A stretch of DNA of 64,000 bases. Source: Enterobacter kobei. Its GTDB lineage: Bacteria > Pseudomonadota > Gammaproteobacteria > Enterobacterales > Enterobacteriaceae. A model generated the notes under the pieces. It was not told where the DNA came from. It saw only the letters and a program-made list of their open reading frames with translations, and searched no databases. The position numbers were made by a program, and so were the translations under genes. The stretch covers positions 3,472,001 to 3,536,000 of the forward strand of contig NZ_AP024590.1 in the NCBI RefSeq assembly GCF_018323985.1, read 5' to 3'. Below, one piece after another: positions 7,062 through 15,677 of the stretch (positions are counted from its first letter, which is position 1; every line of letters begins with the position of its first letter).

Positions 7062-7072
7062 TAACACAACAG

Positions 7073-7110
7073 AACATCCCTCCAATTAAATTGCGAGGGA
7101 TGTTTTTATT
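7073..7110 (+). terminator. Rho-independent terminator of tesB
   Basis: AACATCCCTC pairs with GAGGGATGTT around a 12-nt loop and is followed by TTTTATT. Confidence 0.88.
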
Positions 7111-7218
7111 ATTAGATCTTCCTTTTACTGCAATAAGTGCTATAAATATACGTGATTGAGGGATCTATATATTTATATAGATTATGCATTAACTAAAAAA
7201 TAATCATGGAAGATATTA

Positions 7219-8397
7219 ATGAAAACAGCCAGATGTTTAATCATTGTCTCATGCTTGCTGCTTTTAACGGCTTGCGGGCTCTCTACTACCGCGAAAGTTA
7301 ACAAGCATTTAAAATACTCAACAGAGGATATTACATCTGGCGATTACTGCGCTGGATTAAAAAATTTACAACATGCACTACGGACGGCGGAATCCGGACG
7401 CCGTCAGAAGCCCATAGAGACAGTGTTACAAAACTTCGTCAGTAATTATAATACCGTAATGCAAAAGGTTGCGCCTTTTAACAGCCAATCAAGTATTGAC
7501 TCACAACGGCTAAAAGCCGATACCTGGGCCTGCTGGATCCCGGCGATGCAGGAAACCGCCCCCAAAATGAGTGCGTCACTGAAAAGTGGTATTAACCCCG
7601 CCTATACTCTCGATCGAATAACGCTTCAGGATGTCACCAAACCGCTTAGCAATGCGTTTCATGAGCGAGCACTCAGGCAAGGTGATAAAAAGCTGAAATT
7701 TTACGATCTTTTAATGAGTTATTACTACGACAGCAAGCGTCCTGACATCATTGATGAAGTGCAAAAAGCGTATGATAATGCGACATGGCATATCATCATT
7801 AATAATTCTGGTGAAAAATATATTGAGGGGACACCTATTCTTGCAAATTATATTATCCCGCAAATAAAGCGTTCCATAAAAGTTGAAAACTTAGCAACAA
7901 TAAAAAGCAACATACCTGCAAGCTATGATTCTAAAAACAACATTTATGATATCCAGCACACTCCTCTTAAAACGGGAAATAATGTAATCGTCACGCTGAC
8001 AGGTACCTCAGCAAATCGCACCTCGCGAGATTTCATACGAGATGTTCCGGTCGAAAGAACAGCAACAGAGCAATATTGCTATGATGTAGATGTGTATTAC
8101 AGAGATGATGAAGACGAGAAGAAAAAGAGGCCAAAAATCAGGAGAGATACAGAGCGCCGTTGTGACGACCGTACCTACACCTACACAGAAAACACGCAAG
8201 AAACAGGAGTTGCTAATTACACGGAATTGAGTGGATTAATGTCAATCAGCATCAATGGCCGATCTGTGGTAAAAAACCAAACCATCTACGGTGCAGGACA
8301 TATGGAAAATACCAGTAAAGACATTGATTATGCGGCCAATGAATTTGCAGCACATGTTTACAGCGTTCTGGAAAGACAAATACAGGCAGCCCATTAA
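7219..8397 (+). CDS. Putative lipoprotein of unknown function
   Basis: 392 residues, family not recognised. The signal peptide (MKTARCLIIVSCLLLLTAC) ends in an LTAC lipobox, so Cys19 is probably lipidated. The mature part is mostly hydrophilic, with helix-like segments early (residues 25-70) and a mixed, beta-rich C-terminal half. A very charged stretch near 290-315 (DDEDEKKKRPKIRRDTERR) is bracketed by cysteines (EQYCYDV and RRCDDR) that could form a disulfide. The start ATG 7219 has a GGAAG site. The gene is clearly AT-richer than its neighbours and sits between tesB and amtB, which are adjacent in E. coli, so it looks like a later insertion. The REP element after it marks the right edge. 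Confidence 0.75.
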   Translation: MKTARCLIIVSCLLLLTACGLSTTAKVNKHLKYSTEDITSGDYCAGLKNLQHALRTAESGRRQKPIETVLQNFVSNYNTVMQKVAPFNSQSSIDSQRLKADTWACWIPAMQETAPKMSASLKSGINPAYTLDRITLQDVTKPLSNAFHERALRQGDKKLKFYDLLMSYYYDSKRPDIIDEVQKAYDNATWHIIINNSGEKYIEGTPILANYIIPQIKRSIKVENLATIKSNIPASYDSKNNIYDIQHTPLKTGNNVIVTLTGTSANRTSRDFIRDVPVERTATEQYCYDVDVYYRDDEDEKKKRPKIRRDTERRCDDRTYTYTENTQETGVANYTELSGLMSISINGRSVVKNQTIYGAGHMENTSKDIDYAANEFAAHVYSVLERQIQAAH

Positions 8398-8417
8398 AAA
8401 ATATACAGGGTTTGCAA

Positions 8418-8450
8418 GCGCCGGGTGGCGGCTTCGCCTTACCCGGCCTA
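8418..8450. repeat. REP palindrome
   Basis: A GCGCCGGGTGGCGGCTTCGC core with CTTACCCGGCCTAC, a standard enterobacterial REP unit, lies between converging genes. Confidence 0.85.
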
Positions 8451-8456
8451 CAAATG

Positions 8457-8493
8457 AACCAGGCCCGGGAAGCTTGCGCCGCCGGGCCTGGTT
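8457..8493. terminator. Terminator hairpin after amtB
   Basis: AACCAGGCCCGG pairs perfectly over 12 bp with CCGGGCCTGGTT, immediately downstream of amtB on the minus strand. Confidence 0.75.
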
Positions 8494-8506
8494 TAAACGT
8501 CAAGGA

Positions 8507-9793
8507 TTAGGCGTTGTAGGCATTCTCGCCGTGGCTGTTCACGTCCAGGCCTTCGCGCTCCTGCTCTTCCGGTACGCGCAGACCAACCGTCATATCCGCC
8601 ACTTTGTAACCGATAAAGGCGACGACACCTGACCACACCACGGTAATCGCGATGCTTTCCAGCTGTACCAGGACCTGATGCCCCATGGTCACGCCTTCTG
8701 CGAAGCCCACGCCCCCCAGTGAAGAGGACGCGAATACGCCTGTCAGGACACAGCCCACGATGCCGCAGACGCCATGCACACCGAACACATCGCACGGATC
8801 ATCGACACGTAACCAGCGTTTCAGCATGGTCACACCCCACAGACCCGCCAGACCCGCCGCCAGACCGACGATCATTGCGCCGCCGACACCGATATAACCA
8901 CACGCCGGGGTCACGCCAACCAGGCCGGCAATGGCACCGGAACAGGCGCCCAGCAGGGACGGTTTACCGCGCAGCGCCCACTCACCGAATACCCAGGCCA
9001 GAATCGCTGCAGCGGTAGCAACCACGGTGTTGACGAAAGCCAGCGCCGCGATTTCGTTGGCCGCACTTGCGGAACCGGCGTTAAAACCAAACCAGCCGAC
9101 ATAGAGGATCGCGGTACCGATAAATACCATCGGCAGGTTGTGCGGTTTGAACGCTTCTTTACCAAAGCCGACACGTTTGCCCACCAGGTAAGCGCCCACC
9201 AGTCCGGCTACCGCGGCGTTAATGTGCACTACCGTGCCACCGGCGAAGTCCAGCGCACCGTGGGAAGCCAGCAGACCGCCGCCCCAGACCATGTGCGCAA
9301 TCGGCACGTAGGAGAGCGTCATCCACACCACCACGAAGATCAGCACCGCAGAGAAACGAATACGTTCCGCCAGCGCGCCGACAATCAGCCCCACGGTGAT
9401 ACAGGCGAACGATCCCTGGAACGCGACGTGGATATACTGATAGAAGCTGCCCATGAGGGCTTTCAGTTCGATGTTTTTCAGCATCACCCAGTTAAAGTTG
9501 CCGAAGAAATTGTTGCCTTCGCCGAACGCCAGCGAGTAGCCATACACCACCCACAGAATACAGACCAGCGCGAAGGTGACAGTCACTTGTGTCAGCATCG
9601 ACAGCACGTTCTTGCCGCGGATCAGACCGCCGTAGAACAGGGCAATACCCGGGATCGTCATAAACAGCACCAGCGCGGTGCAGATCATCATAAAGGCGTT
9701 ATCCGCTTTGTCAGCGACAGCCGGGGCGGCGAGCGCCAGTCCCGGAAGCAGAGCCAGCGCGGCGAGTACGGTTTTTAAGGTTGTTTTGCTCAT
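8507..9793 (-). CDS. amtB: Ammonium channel
   Basis: 428 residues, the same as E. coli AmtB. A trimeric inner-membrane channel that conducts ammonia under nitrogen limitation. The signal peptide (MSKTTLKTVLAALALLPGLALA) precedes the mature start APAVADKADNAFMMICTALVLFM. About eleven membrane helices follow, with hallmark segments FYGGLIRGKNVLSM, GSFACITVG, FAGGTVVHINAAVAGL (pore His) and DVFGVHGVCGIVG (pore His). The start ATG 9793 is chosen because it gives the family-typical signal peptide; in-frame ATG 9802 and GTG 9811 lie upstream. glnK is 30 bp upstream on the same strand, and GlnK plugs this channel when nitrogen is plentiful. Confidence 0.96.
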   Translation of the reverse strand: MSKTTLKTVLAALALLPGLALAAPAVADKADNAFMMICTALVLFMTIPGIALFYGGLIRGKNVLSMLTQVTVTFALVCILWVVYGYSLAFGEGNNFFGNFNWVMLKNIELKALMGSFYQYIHVAFQGSFACITVGLIVGALAERIRFSAVLIFVVVWMTLSYVPIAHMVWGGGLLASHGALDFAGGTVVHINAAVAGLVGAYLVGKRVGFGKEAFKPHNLPMVFIGTAILYVGWFGFNAGSASAANEIAALAFVNTVVATAAAILAWVFGEWALRGKPSLLGACSGAIAGLVGVTPACGYIGVGGAMIVGLAAGLAGLWGVTMLKRWLRVDDPCDVFGVHGVCGIVGCVLTGVFASSSLGGVGFAEGVTMGHQVLVQLESIAITVVWSGVVAFIGYKVADMTVGLRVPEEQEREGLDVNSHGENAYNA

Positions 9794-9823
9794 TTTTCCC
9801 ATCCCTATCACTGTGTGCAGGAG

Positions 9824-10162
9824 TTACAGCGCCGCTTCGTCGGCTTCGCCGGTACGAATGCGAATGACGCGTTGCAGCTCGGCAACGAAAATTTTGCCGT
9901 CGCCAATTTTTCCGGTGTAGGCCGCTTTGCTGATCACGTCGATTACCTCATCGAGCTGATCGTCAGCAATCGCCACGTCAATCTTCACTTTCGGGAGGAA
10001 GTTAACGCTGTACTCGGCGCCACGGTACAACTCAGCGTGACCTTTCTGACGCCCGAAGCCTTTCACTTCGGTAACGGTCAGCCCCTGAATACCAATTGAA
10101 GAGAGCGCTTCACGCACGTCTTCGAGTTTGAATGGCTTAATGACCACGGTAACCAGCTTCAT
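9824..10162 (-). CDS. glnK: Nitrogen regulatory protein P-II 2
   Basis: 112-residue P-II signalling protein. The T-loop contains Tyr51 (RGAEYSV), the uridylylation site that reports nitrogen status; the C-terminal signature TGKIGDGKIFV is also present. A trimer binds ATP/ADP and 2-oxoglutarate, and in its unmodified form it docks on AmtB to close it. The start ATG 10162 has a strong GGAGGAA site. It is the first gene of glnK-amtB, driven by the sigma-54 promoter at 10217-10232. P-II paralogue GlnB is very similar, but linkage to amtB identifies GlnK. Confidence 0.96.
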   Translation of the reverse strand: MKLVTVVIKPFKLEDVREALSSIGIQGLTVTEVKGFGRQKGHAELYRGAEYSVNFLPKVKIDVAIADDQLDEVIDVISKAAYTGKIGDGKIFVAELQRVIRIRTGEADEAAL

Positions 10163-10216
10163 AAAGTTCCTCCAGGCGGAATTCGGTAATGGCGGCAGCT
10201 AACATATGTAAGGTAT

Positions 10217-10232
10217 TGCAAACGCTGTGCCA
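10217..10232 (-). promoter_or_regulatory. Sigma-54 promoter of glnK-amtB
   Basis: The minus strand reads TGGCACAGCGTTTGCA, matching the -24 (TGGCAC) and -12 (TTGCA) elements with correct 5-bp spacing. It lies 55 bp upstream of the glnK start codon. Confidence 0.9.
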
Positions 10233-10337
10233 GAAATAAAAATCAGGCACGGTTCGGGCCGTTACGCCGCATGGCGAGGGGAAAAGGCAAAAGGCAAAAG
10301 TGTGACGGGGATTCAGATAGTTCCTGGAAAAGAAAAA

Positions 10338-10354
10338 CGCACCATGCCAGTGCA
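10338..10354 (-). promoter_or_regulatory. Candidate NtrC enhancer site
   Basis: CGCACC-N5-AGTGCA resembles the NtrC dyad TGCACC-N5-GGTGCA with two mismatches. It lies about 110 bp upstream of the sigma-54 promoter, an ordinary enhancer distance. Confidence 0.5.
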
Positions 10355-10416
10355 GGGTGCGTTGCATTTTTGCACCAACAGCGGAAGCTGTCAGTAGGCT
10401 GCCTGATAATGGTGCA

Positions 10417-12195
10417 TCAGGCGATAAGCGATTCTTCTTTCGTGGCGGCCGCCAGTTCTTCCCCTGCCAGTTGTAACTGATACATCTGCCAGTAGCGGCC
10501 CTGCGCGTTAAGCAACGCCTGATGTGTACCACGCTCTACGGCCTGCCCGCGATGCAGCACCAGAATGGTATCCGCATCGACAATGGTCGACAGCCGGTGG
10601 GCAATGACCACCAGCGTGGTCTGTTGACGGATCGCCGCCAGCGCCTGCTGGATAGCCTGCTCGGTGCCGGAGTCGATATTTGCCGTCGCTTCATCGAGGA
10701 TCAGGATCTGCGGGCTGGCAACCAGTACGCGCGCCAGCGCCAGTAGCTGTTTTTGCCCGACAGAGAGATTGTTCCCCTGCTCACCTAACCGGGTATGGAT
10801 CCCCTCGCTCATGCTGCGTGCCAGATCCGCCAGCTGCACGGTTTCCAGTGCCTGCCAGACTTTCTCTTCGCTGATATCGCGCCCAAGGGTGATGTTTTCA
10901 AAAAACGATTCTGCCATCACCACCGGATCCTGCTGCACCATCGCCACGCTGTTGCGCAGTGCGTCATGGCTGAGGGTGGGGAGCGGTCGCCCGTCAAGAC
11001 GGATCTCACCCTGGGTCAGCGGGTAGTAGCCCATCATCAGGCTGGCGAGCGTACTTTTGCCGCTGCCGGTATGCCCCACCAGCGCCACAAAACTGCGCGA
11101 CGGGATCGACAGATTAATATCCTGCAGCACCAGGCGGTCATCACGATAGGCAAACGACAGGTTTTCGATATCAATGGCGCCGCTTGCCAGAGGCCGATCG
11201 TCATCACCATAAGTCTGGCGCGGACGATCCATCAGTTCGAACACGCGCTCCCCCGCCACCACCGCCTGTTGCAGCATCGACTGCTGGGTGGTGAGTTCAA
11301 TCAGCGGTTCGTTAAGCCGTCCCAGATAGCTGATAAAGGCATACAGCACCCCGACCTGGATCGTGCCGACGGCGGTAAAGCCAAACAGCATTAACAGACC
11401 GCAGAGTACCAGCGCCGAAAACAGGCTCAGCAGCGGACGCAGCAAAAAGCCGTCGAGACGCAGGGTCTGCATGCGCGCGGTGTAGTGCGAGCGGCTGGCT
11501 TCGCCCATCCGTTCACCAAAGCGTGCCTGCTGGCGGAACTGCTGGATCACGCCCATGCCGTTGATCACTTCGTTAAAGCCGTCGTTGATGTCTGCCAGAT
11601 AGCTGCGCAGACGGCGAACAATAGGCGTGCTGTAGCGCTGATAGAGCGCCATCACCACCATTACCGCCGGGAAAATGGTCACGGCCACCAGCGCCATGCG
11701 CCAGTCGAGGGTGAACATCGCCACCAGCATTGCGCCGATCAGCGCCGCGCTGCGCAGCACGGTTGCCACCACGGTGACATAAAGATCGCGGATCACTTCG
11801 GTATCATTGGTGACGCGTGAGATCAGCTGACCGACCGGCTGGGTATCGAAGGCGCTCAGCGGCTGACGCAGCGCCGCGTCCATCACGTCGGTGCGCAGCT
11901 GCTGCACCACGCCCACCGCCGCCTCGTTAAACAGCAGCGACTGCGCATAGTGCAGCCCCGCCGCCAGCAGTTGCAGGCCGATATAAGCGACTGCCATCCC
12001 CGCCAGCAGGCCCCACGGCAGGTAACTTTTCGCTACCATGTTATCAATGAAATAGCTGATCAGCGCCGGGCCGGAGACTTCGGCGATTGCCGCCACCCAC
12101 AGCATAACAACGGCGCGGGTCAGGGGTTTACGCCAGGGTTTGCCGTAGACTAACAGCCGTTTGAGCGTTGGCCACAGTTGCCCAAAACTACGCAT
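10417..12195 (-). CDS. mdlB: ABC exporter subunit MdlB (SmdB type)
   Basis: 592 residues; a half-transporter with an N-terminal six-helix membrane domain and a C-terminal ATPase domain. Walker A is GHTGSGKST, the signature is LSVGQKQLLALARVL and Walker B is ILILDEATANID. It pairs with MdlA as a heterodimeric multidrug-type exporter in the inner membrane; the substrate is unproven in E. coli. The start ATG 12195 gives the MRSFGQLWPTL N-terminus shared with E. coli. The open frame extends 41 codons upstream inside mdlA without family support. It overlaps mdlA by 8 bp, so the two are translationally linked. Confidence 0.94.
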   Translation of the reverse strand: MRSFGQLWPTLKRLLVYGKPWRKPLTRAVVMLWVAAIAEVSGPALISYFIDNMVAKSYLPWGLLAGMAVAYIGLQLLAAGLHYAQSLLFNEAAVGVVQQLRTDVMDAALRQPLSAFDTQPVGQLISRVTNDTEVIRDLYVTVVATVLRSAALIGAMLVAMFTLDWRMALVAVTIFPAVMVVMALYQRYSTPIVRRLRSYLADINDGFNEVINGMGVIQQFRQQARFGERMGEASRSHYTARMQTLRLDGFLLRPLLSLFSALVLCGLLMLFGFTAVGTIQVGVLYAFISYLGRLNEPLIELTTQQSMLQQAVVAGERVFELMDRPRQTYGDDDRPLASGAIDIENLSFAYRDDRLVLQDINLSIPSRSFVALVGHTGSGKSTLASLMMGYYPLTQGEIRLDGRPLPTLSHDALRNSVAMVQQDPVVMAESFFENITLGRDISEEKVWQALETVQLADLARSMSEGIHTRLGEQGNNLSVGQKQLLALARVLVASPQILILDEATANIDSGTEQAIQQALAAIRQQTTLVVIAHRLSTIVDADTILVLHRGQAVERGTHQALLNAQGRYWQMYQLQLAGEELAAATKEESLIA

Positions 12196-13960
12196 TGGCA
12201 CGATCCTCTTTTTCGTCCGGCGCATCATCCAGCGCCGCTTCCAGTTGCTGATAGCGATACATGTCGCGATACCAGCCGGGCTGTTGCGACAGCTGGTCAT
12301 GATGACCGCGCTGGGCAACGTGTCCTTGCTGCATCACCAGAATCTCACTGGCTTCGGTCAGCGCCGACAGGCGGTGGGCGCTGATGATCACCGTACGCCC
12401 TTCTCCCCACTGCCGCAGGTTATGCAAAATCTCATGCTCGGTGCGCCCGTCCACGGCGGAGAGCGCATCGTCGAGGATAAGGATCTCGGCATTGAGCAGC
12501 AGCGCACGGGCTATAGATATACGCTGTTTCTGCCCGCCGGAGAGCATGACGCCACGCTCGCCTACTTCGGTTTCGTACCCCTGCGGCAGGCGCAGAATAT
12601 CTTCATGGACGCTGGCCAGACGCGCCGCATGTTCGATCTCCTGCTGGGTGGCACCGGGCTTACCGAGGGCGATATTGTTCGCCACGGTATCGGAGAATAA
12701 AAACGGCGTCTGATTCACCACCGCGAGGCGGCTGCGCCAGACGTCCAGCTTCAGGCGCGGCAGCGGGATACCGTGATAGGAAATCTCGCCCTGATCGACA
12801 TCGAAATGGCGCTGGATCAGCGACAGCAAGGTACTTTTCCCGGCACCGGTTGGCCCGCAGATGCCCAGCATCTGGCCGGGATTGAGCGTGAAATTGACGC
12901 CGCTCAGGGTGGCGCTGTCGGTCAGCGGATAGCGGAACTCACGAATGGCCACCGCCAGCTCGCCACGTCCGTCCGGCAGGGATTCGCTGCCGTCGCTGAC
13001 CACCGGCGCTTCCGCCAGCATGTCGCGGATACGGGTATAAGCGGCGCTACCGCGCTCGACGATGTTAAACATCCACGCCAGCGCCAACATCGGCCAGATC
13101 ATCAGACCCAGATACATAATAAAGCTGGTGAGTTGCCCGAGGGTTAACGAGCCGTTGACCACCATCCAGCTTCCGCCGCCAATGGCCAGCAGATTCGCCA
13201 TGCCGATGGCGATATAAATCGTCGGATCAAAGCGCGCATCCACACGCGCGACCTTCATGTTTTTGCGGCCCGTGTCGGCGGCATCTGCCGCGAACAGCGC
13301 CGACTGGCGATCTTCCAGGCCAAAGGCTTTGATCATGCGGATGCTGGTCATGCTCTCCTGGGTACGGTCGTTGAGAGAGGAGAACGCCGCCTGCGCCAGT
13401 TTGAAGCGCTCGTGCAGCTGATCGCCGTAGCGCTTGATCACAATCGCCATGATCGGCATCGGCAGCAGCGCCAGCAGGGTGAGCTGCCAGCTGATTTGCG
13501 TCGACATCACCACCAGCACCACGCAGCCCATCACCAGCGAATCCACCAGCGTCAGCACCCCTTCCCCGGCGGCAAACACCACGCGATCGACATCATTCGT
13601 GGCGCGCGCCATGAGATCGCCGGTGCGGTGGCGCAGGTAAAATTCCGGATGCTGACGGCTAAGCTGGCGGTAAAAATCTTCCCGCAGTTCAACGGCGAGC
13701 TGATAGGACGCGCCGAACAGCAGCACGCGCCAGACGTAACGCAGCAGATAGGTGACAATTGCCACCACCACCAGCATGCCGATCCACATCAGCACCCGGC
13801 TGGTGGTGTAGTGTTGTTGCGTTACGCCATCGACAACGTAACCCACTACTTTCGGCGGGATAAGCTGCAAAATCGCAATAAAGATAAGCAGGGCTACAGC
13901 ACCGAGATAGCGTCGCCATTCCCGGCGAAAGTACCAGCTTAATTGAGCAAATAATCGCAC
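12188..13960 (-). CDS. mdlA: ABC exporter subunit MdlA (SmdA type)
   Basis: 590 residues, as in E. coli. Six membrane helices lead into a nucleotide-binding domain with Walker A GPTGAGKST, signature LSGGQKQRISIARAL and Walker B ILILDDALSAVD. It forms a heterodimer with MdlB. The start is GTG 13960 behind AGGAAGTG; the following MRLFAQLSWYFRREWRRYLGA matches E. coli MdlA. It lies 53 bp downstream of decR on the same strand and could be cotranscribed with it. Confidence 0.94.
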   Translation of the reverse strand: MRLFAQLSWYFRREWRRYLGAVALLIFIAILQLIPPKVVGYVVDGVTQQHYTTSRVLMWIGMLVVVAIVTYLLRYVWRVLLFGASYQLAVELREDFYRQLSRQHPEFYLRHRTGDLMARATNDVDRVVFAAGEGVLTLVDSLVMGCVVLVVMSTQISWQLTLLALLPMPIMAIVIKRYGDQLHERFKLAQAAFSSLNDRTQESMTSIRMIKAFGLEDRQSALFAADAADTGRKNMKVARVDARFDPTIYIAIGMANLLAIGGGSWMVVNGSLTLGQLTSFIMYLGLMIWPMLALAWMFNIVERGSAAYTRIRDMLAEAPVVSDGSESLPDGRGELAVAIREFRYPLTDSATLSGVNFTLNPGQMLGICGPTGAGKSTLLSLIQRHFDVDQGEISYHGIPLPRLKLDVWRSRLAVVNQTPFLFSDTVANNIALGKPGATQQEIEHAARLASVHEDILRLPQGYETEVGERGVMLSGGQKQRISIARALLLNAEILILDDALSAVDGRTEHEILHNLRQWGEGRTVIISAHRLSALTEASEILVMQQGHVAQRGHHDQLSQQPGWYRDMYRYQQLEAALDDAPDEKEDRANA

Positions 13961-14013
13961 GCGGTCACTTCCTGAACGTGATTTTCCGGCGGTAGTGCTT
14001 CGGGCCGGGAGAG

Positions 14014-14472
14014 TTATTCAATGGGTAATGCAGTGGTGAACTTTATCTGTTCCATCGCGAAACTGGAGGTCACATCGGATAACCCCGGTACGCTGTTCAC
14101 CAGCCGCTTATAGAAGTCATCATAACGTTTCATATCGGCGACCTGAACCCGTAAAAGATAGTCGTATTCGCCGGCCATGCGCCAGAAACCTAACACTTCG
14201 GGGAGCGCATTGACCTCGGAGACAAAGCGGCTGTACCAGTCGCTGCTGTGATGCTGGGTTTTGATCAGCACAAAAGCCGTCAGGCCGAGGCCCAGCTTTT
14301 CGGCATCCAGCAGCGCGACACGCTCTTTGATGATGCCGTCGTCTTCCAGCCGTTTCAGCCGTTTCCAGCAAGGTGTGGTAGTCAGATTAACGGCATCCGC
14401 GAGAGCCTGCAAAGACAGGGTGCAGTCGTTTTGCAGCAAAGAAAGCAGCTTTCTGTCAATTTTATCTAGCAT
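14014..14472 (-). CDS. decR: Lrp/AsnC-family cysteine-responsive regulator
   Basis: 152 residues (formerly ybaO). The N-terminal helix-turn-helix (KIDRKLLSLLQND through TTTPCWKRLKRLED) is followed by an AsnC-type ligand-binding alpha/beta domain (about 65-145; GFWRMAGEYDYLLRV). DecR activates cysteine detoxification genes in E. coli; in Salmonella the same regulator is linked to the cysteine desulfhydrase gene cdsH. Here cdsH lies divergently 115 bp away, the Salmonella-type arrangement. The start ATG 14472 has a GGAGGGG site. mdlA follows closely on the same strand. Confidence 0.93.
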   Translation of the reverse strand: MLDKIDRKLLSLLQNDCTLSLQALADAVNLTTTPCWKRLKRLEDDGIIKERVALLDAEKLGLGLTAFVLIKTQHHSSDWYSRFVSEVNALPEVLGFWRMAGEYDYLLRVQVADMKRYDDFYKRLVNSVPGLSDVTSSFAMEQIKFTTALPIE

Positions 14473-14587
14473 CGCCCCCTCCGGGAGAAATTATTTCTCC
14501 TTACAGTCTATTTCAAAGGCTAAAAAGCAACAATTTTTTCCGTGCTTTCCGCTAAGCTGGGCACAAAATGACAAAGGGATCCGCGCC

Positions 14588-15634
14588 ATGAAAAATACCT
14601 GGGTTAAACATGCCATCAGTGAAATTAATGCCGATTACCAACGCTCGGCGGATACGCATCTTATCCGTCTGGCGCTGCCGGGTTTTCCGGGCATTCAGCT
14701 CTATTTAAAAGATGAAAGCACCCACCCGACCGGCAGCCTGAAGCATCGCCTGGCGCGATCCCTGTTTTTATATGGCTTGTGTAATGGCTGGATCAAAGAA
14801 GGCACGCCGATTATTGAGTCGTCCTCCGGCTCCACGGCGGTATCGGAAGCCTACTTCGCCCGTCTGCTGGGCCTGCCGTTTATCGCCGTGATGCCATCGT
14901 GTACGGCAAAACGCAAAATCGAACAGATTGAATTTTACGGCGGACGCTGTCACTTCGTAGAGAGCGCCTGTGAGATCTACGCCGCCTCCGAAATGCTGGC
15001 GCGGGAACTGAACGGTCATTATATGGATCAGTTTACCTATGCCGAGCGCGCTACCGACTGGCGTGGCAATAACAATATTGCCGACAGTATCTTCCGCCAG
15101 ATGCAGAGTGAACCCCACCCGGAACCCGCATGGATCGTGATGAGCGCCGGCACGGGTGGCACCTCAGCGACCATTGGCCGCTATCTGCGCTGTCAGGGCT
15201 ACGACACACAGCTGATGGTGGTGGATCCGCAAAACTCGGTATTTCTGGATTACTGGCAAACCCGCGACACCAGCCTGCGCAGCCCGGTAGGCAGTAAAAT
15301 CGAAGGTATTGGTCGCCCGCGCGTTGAGCCGTCGTTCGTACCTGACGTGGTGGACGAGATGCTGCGGGTGCCGGATGCCGCCAGTGTTGCCACCGCCCAA
15401 TGGCTTGAAACACAGTTAGGCCGCAAAGTGGGTGCTTCCACCGGTACCAATATGTGGGGTGCACTGACGCTTGCCGCCAGAATGCGCGACGCCGGTCAGA
15501 CCGGGTCGATCGTTACTCTGCTGTGCGACAGCGGCGAGCGGTATCTCGACACCTATTACAATGCGGATTGGGTGCAGGCCAATATCGGCGATGTGACGCC
15601 GTGGAAAGCAGAAATCGCCCGACTGCTGGCATGA
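14588..15634 (+). CDS. cdsH: PLP-dependent L-cysteine desulfhydrase
   Basis: 348 residues; beta-family (fold type II) pyridoxal phosphate enzyme. The cofactor lysine is in the TGSLKHRLA motif, and SSGSTAVS and MSAGTGGTSATIGRYL are cofactor-phosphate and substrate-binding segments. It resembles cysteine synthase but sits opposite decR, as Salmonella CdsH does; CdsH splits cysteine to pyruvate, ammonia and hydrogen sulfide. The start ATG 14588 gives MKNTWVKHAI; the longer frame runs back over decR without support. A cysteine synthase-like activity cannot be excluded from sequence alone. A strong terminator follows. Confidence 0.87.
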   Translation: MKNTWVKHAISEINADYQRSADTHLIRLALPGFPGIQLYLKDESTHPTGSLKHRLARSLFLYGLCNGWIKEGTPIIESSSGSTAVSEAYFARLLGLPFIAVMPSCTAKRKIEQIEFYGGRCHFVESACEIYAASEMLARELNGHYMDQFTYAERATDWRGNNNIADSIFRQMQSEPHPEPAWIVMSAGTGGTSATIGRYLRCQGYDTQLMVVDPQNSVFLDYWQTRDTSLRSPVGSKIEGIGRPRVEPSFVPDVVDEMLRVPDAASVATAQWLETQLGRKVGASTGTNMWGALTLAARMRDAGQTGSIVTLLCDSGERYLDTYYNADWVQANIGDVTPWKAEIARLLA

Positions 15635-15637
15635 AAA

Positions 15638-15663
15638 AAGCCGGGTCTATATTGACCCGGCTT
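15638..15663. terminator. Bidirectional terminator between cdsH and cof
   Basis: AAGCCGGGTC pairs with GACCCGGCTT around a 6-nt loop. The preceding A-run makes it a T-tailed terminator for cof on the minus strand; it also directly follows the cdsH stop. Confidence 0.85.
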
Positions 15664-15677
15664 GCTGACAAAGCTCG

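Noticed and set aside
10401..10422. GCCTGAT/ATCAGGC hairpin at the mdlB stop as terminator
   Set aside because: The stem is short, includes the stop codon and has no T-run, so it is not convincing.
12196..12318. N-terminal extension of MdlB by 41 residues
   Set aside because: It lies inside mdlA, is not membrane-like, and E. coli MdlB begins at the equivalent of 12195.
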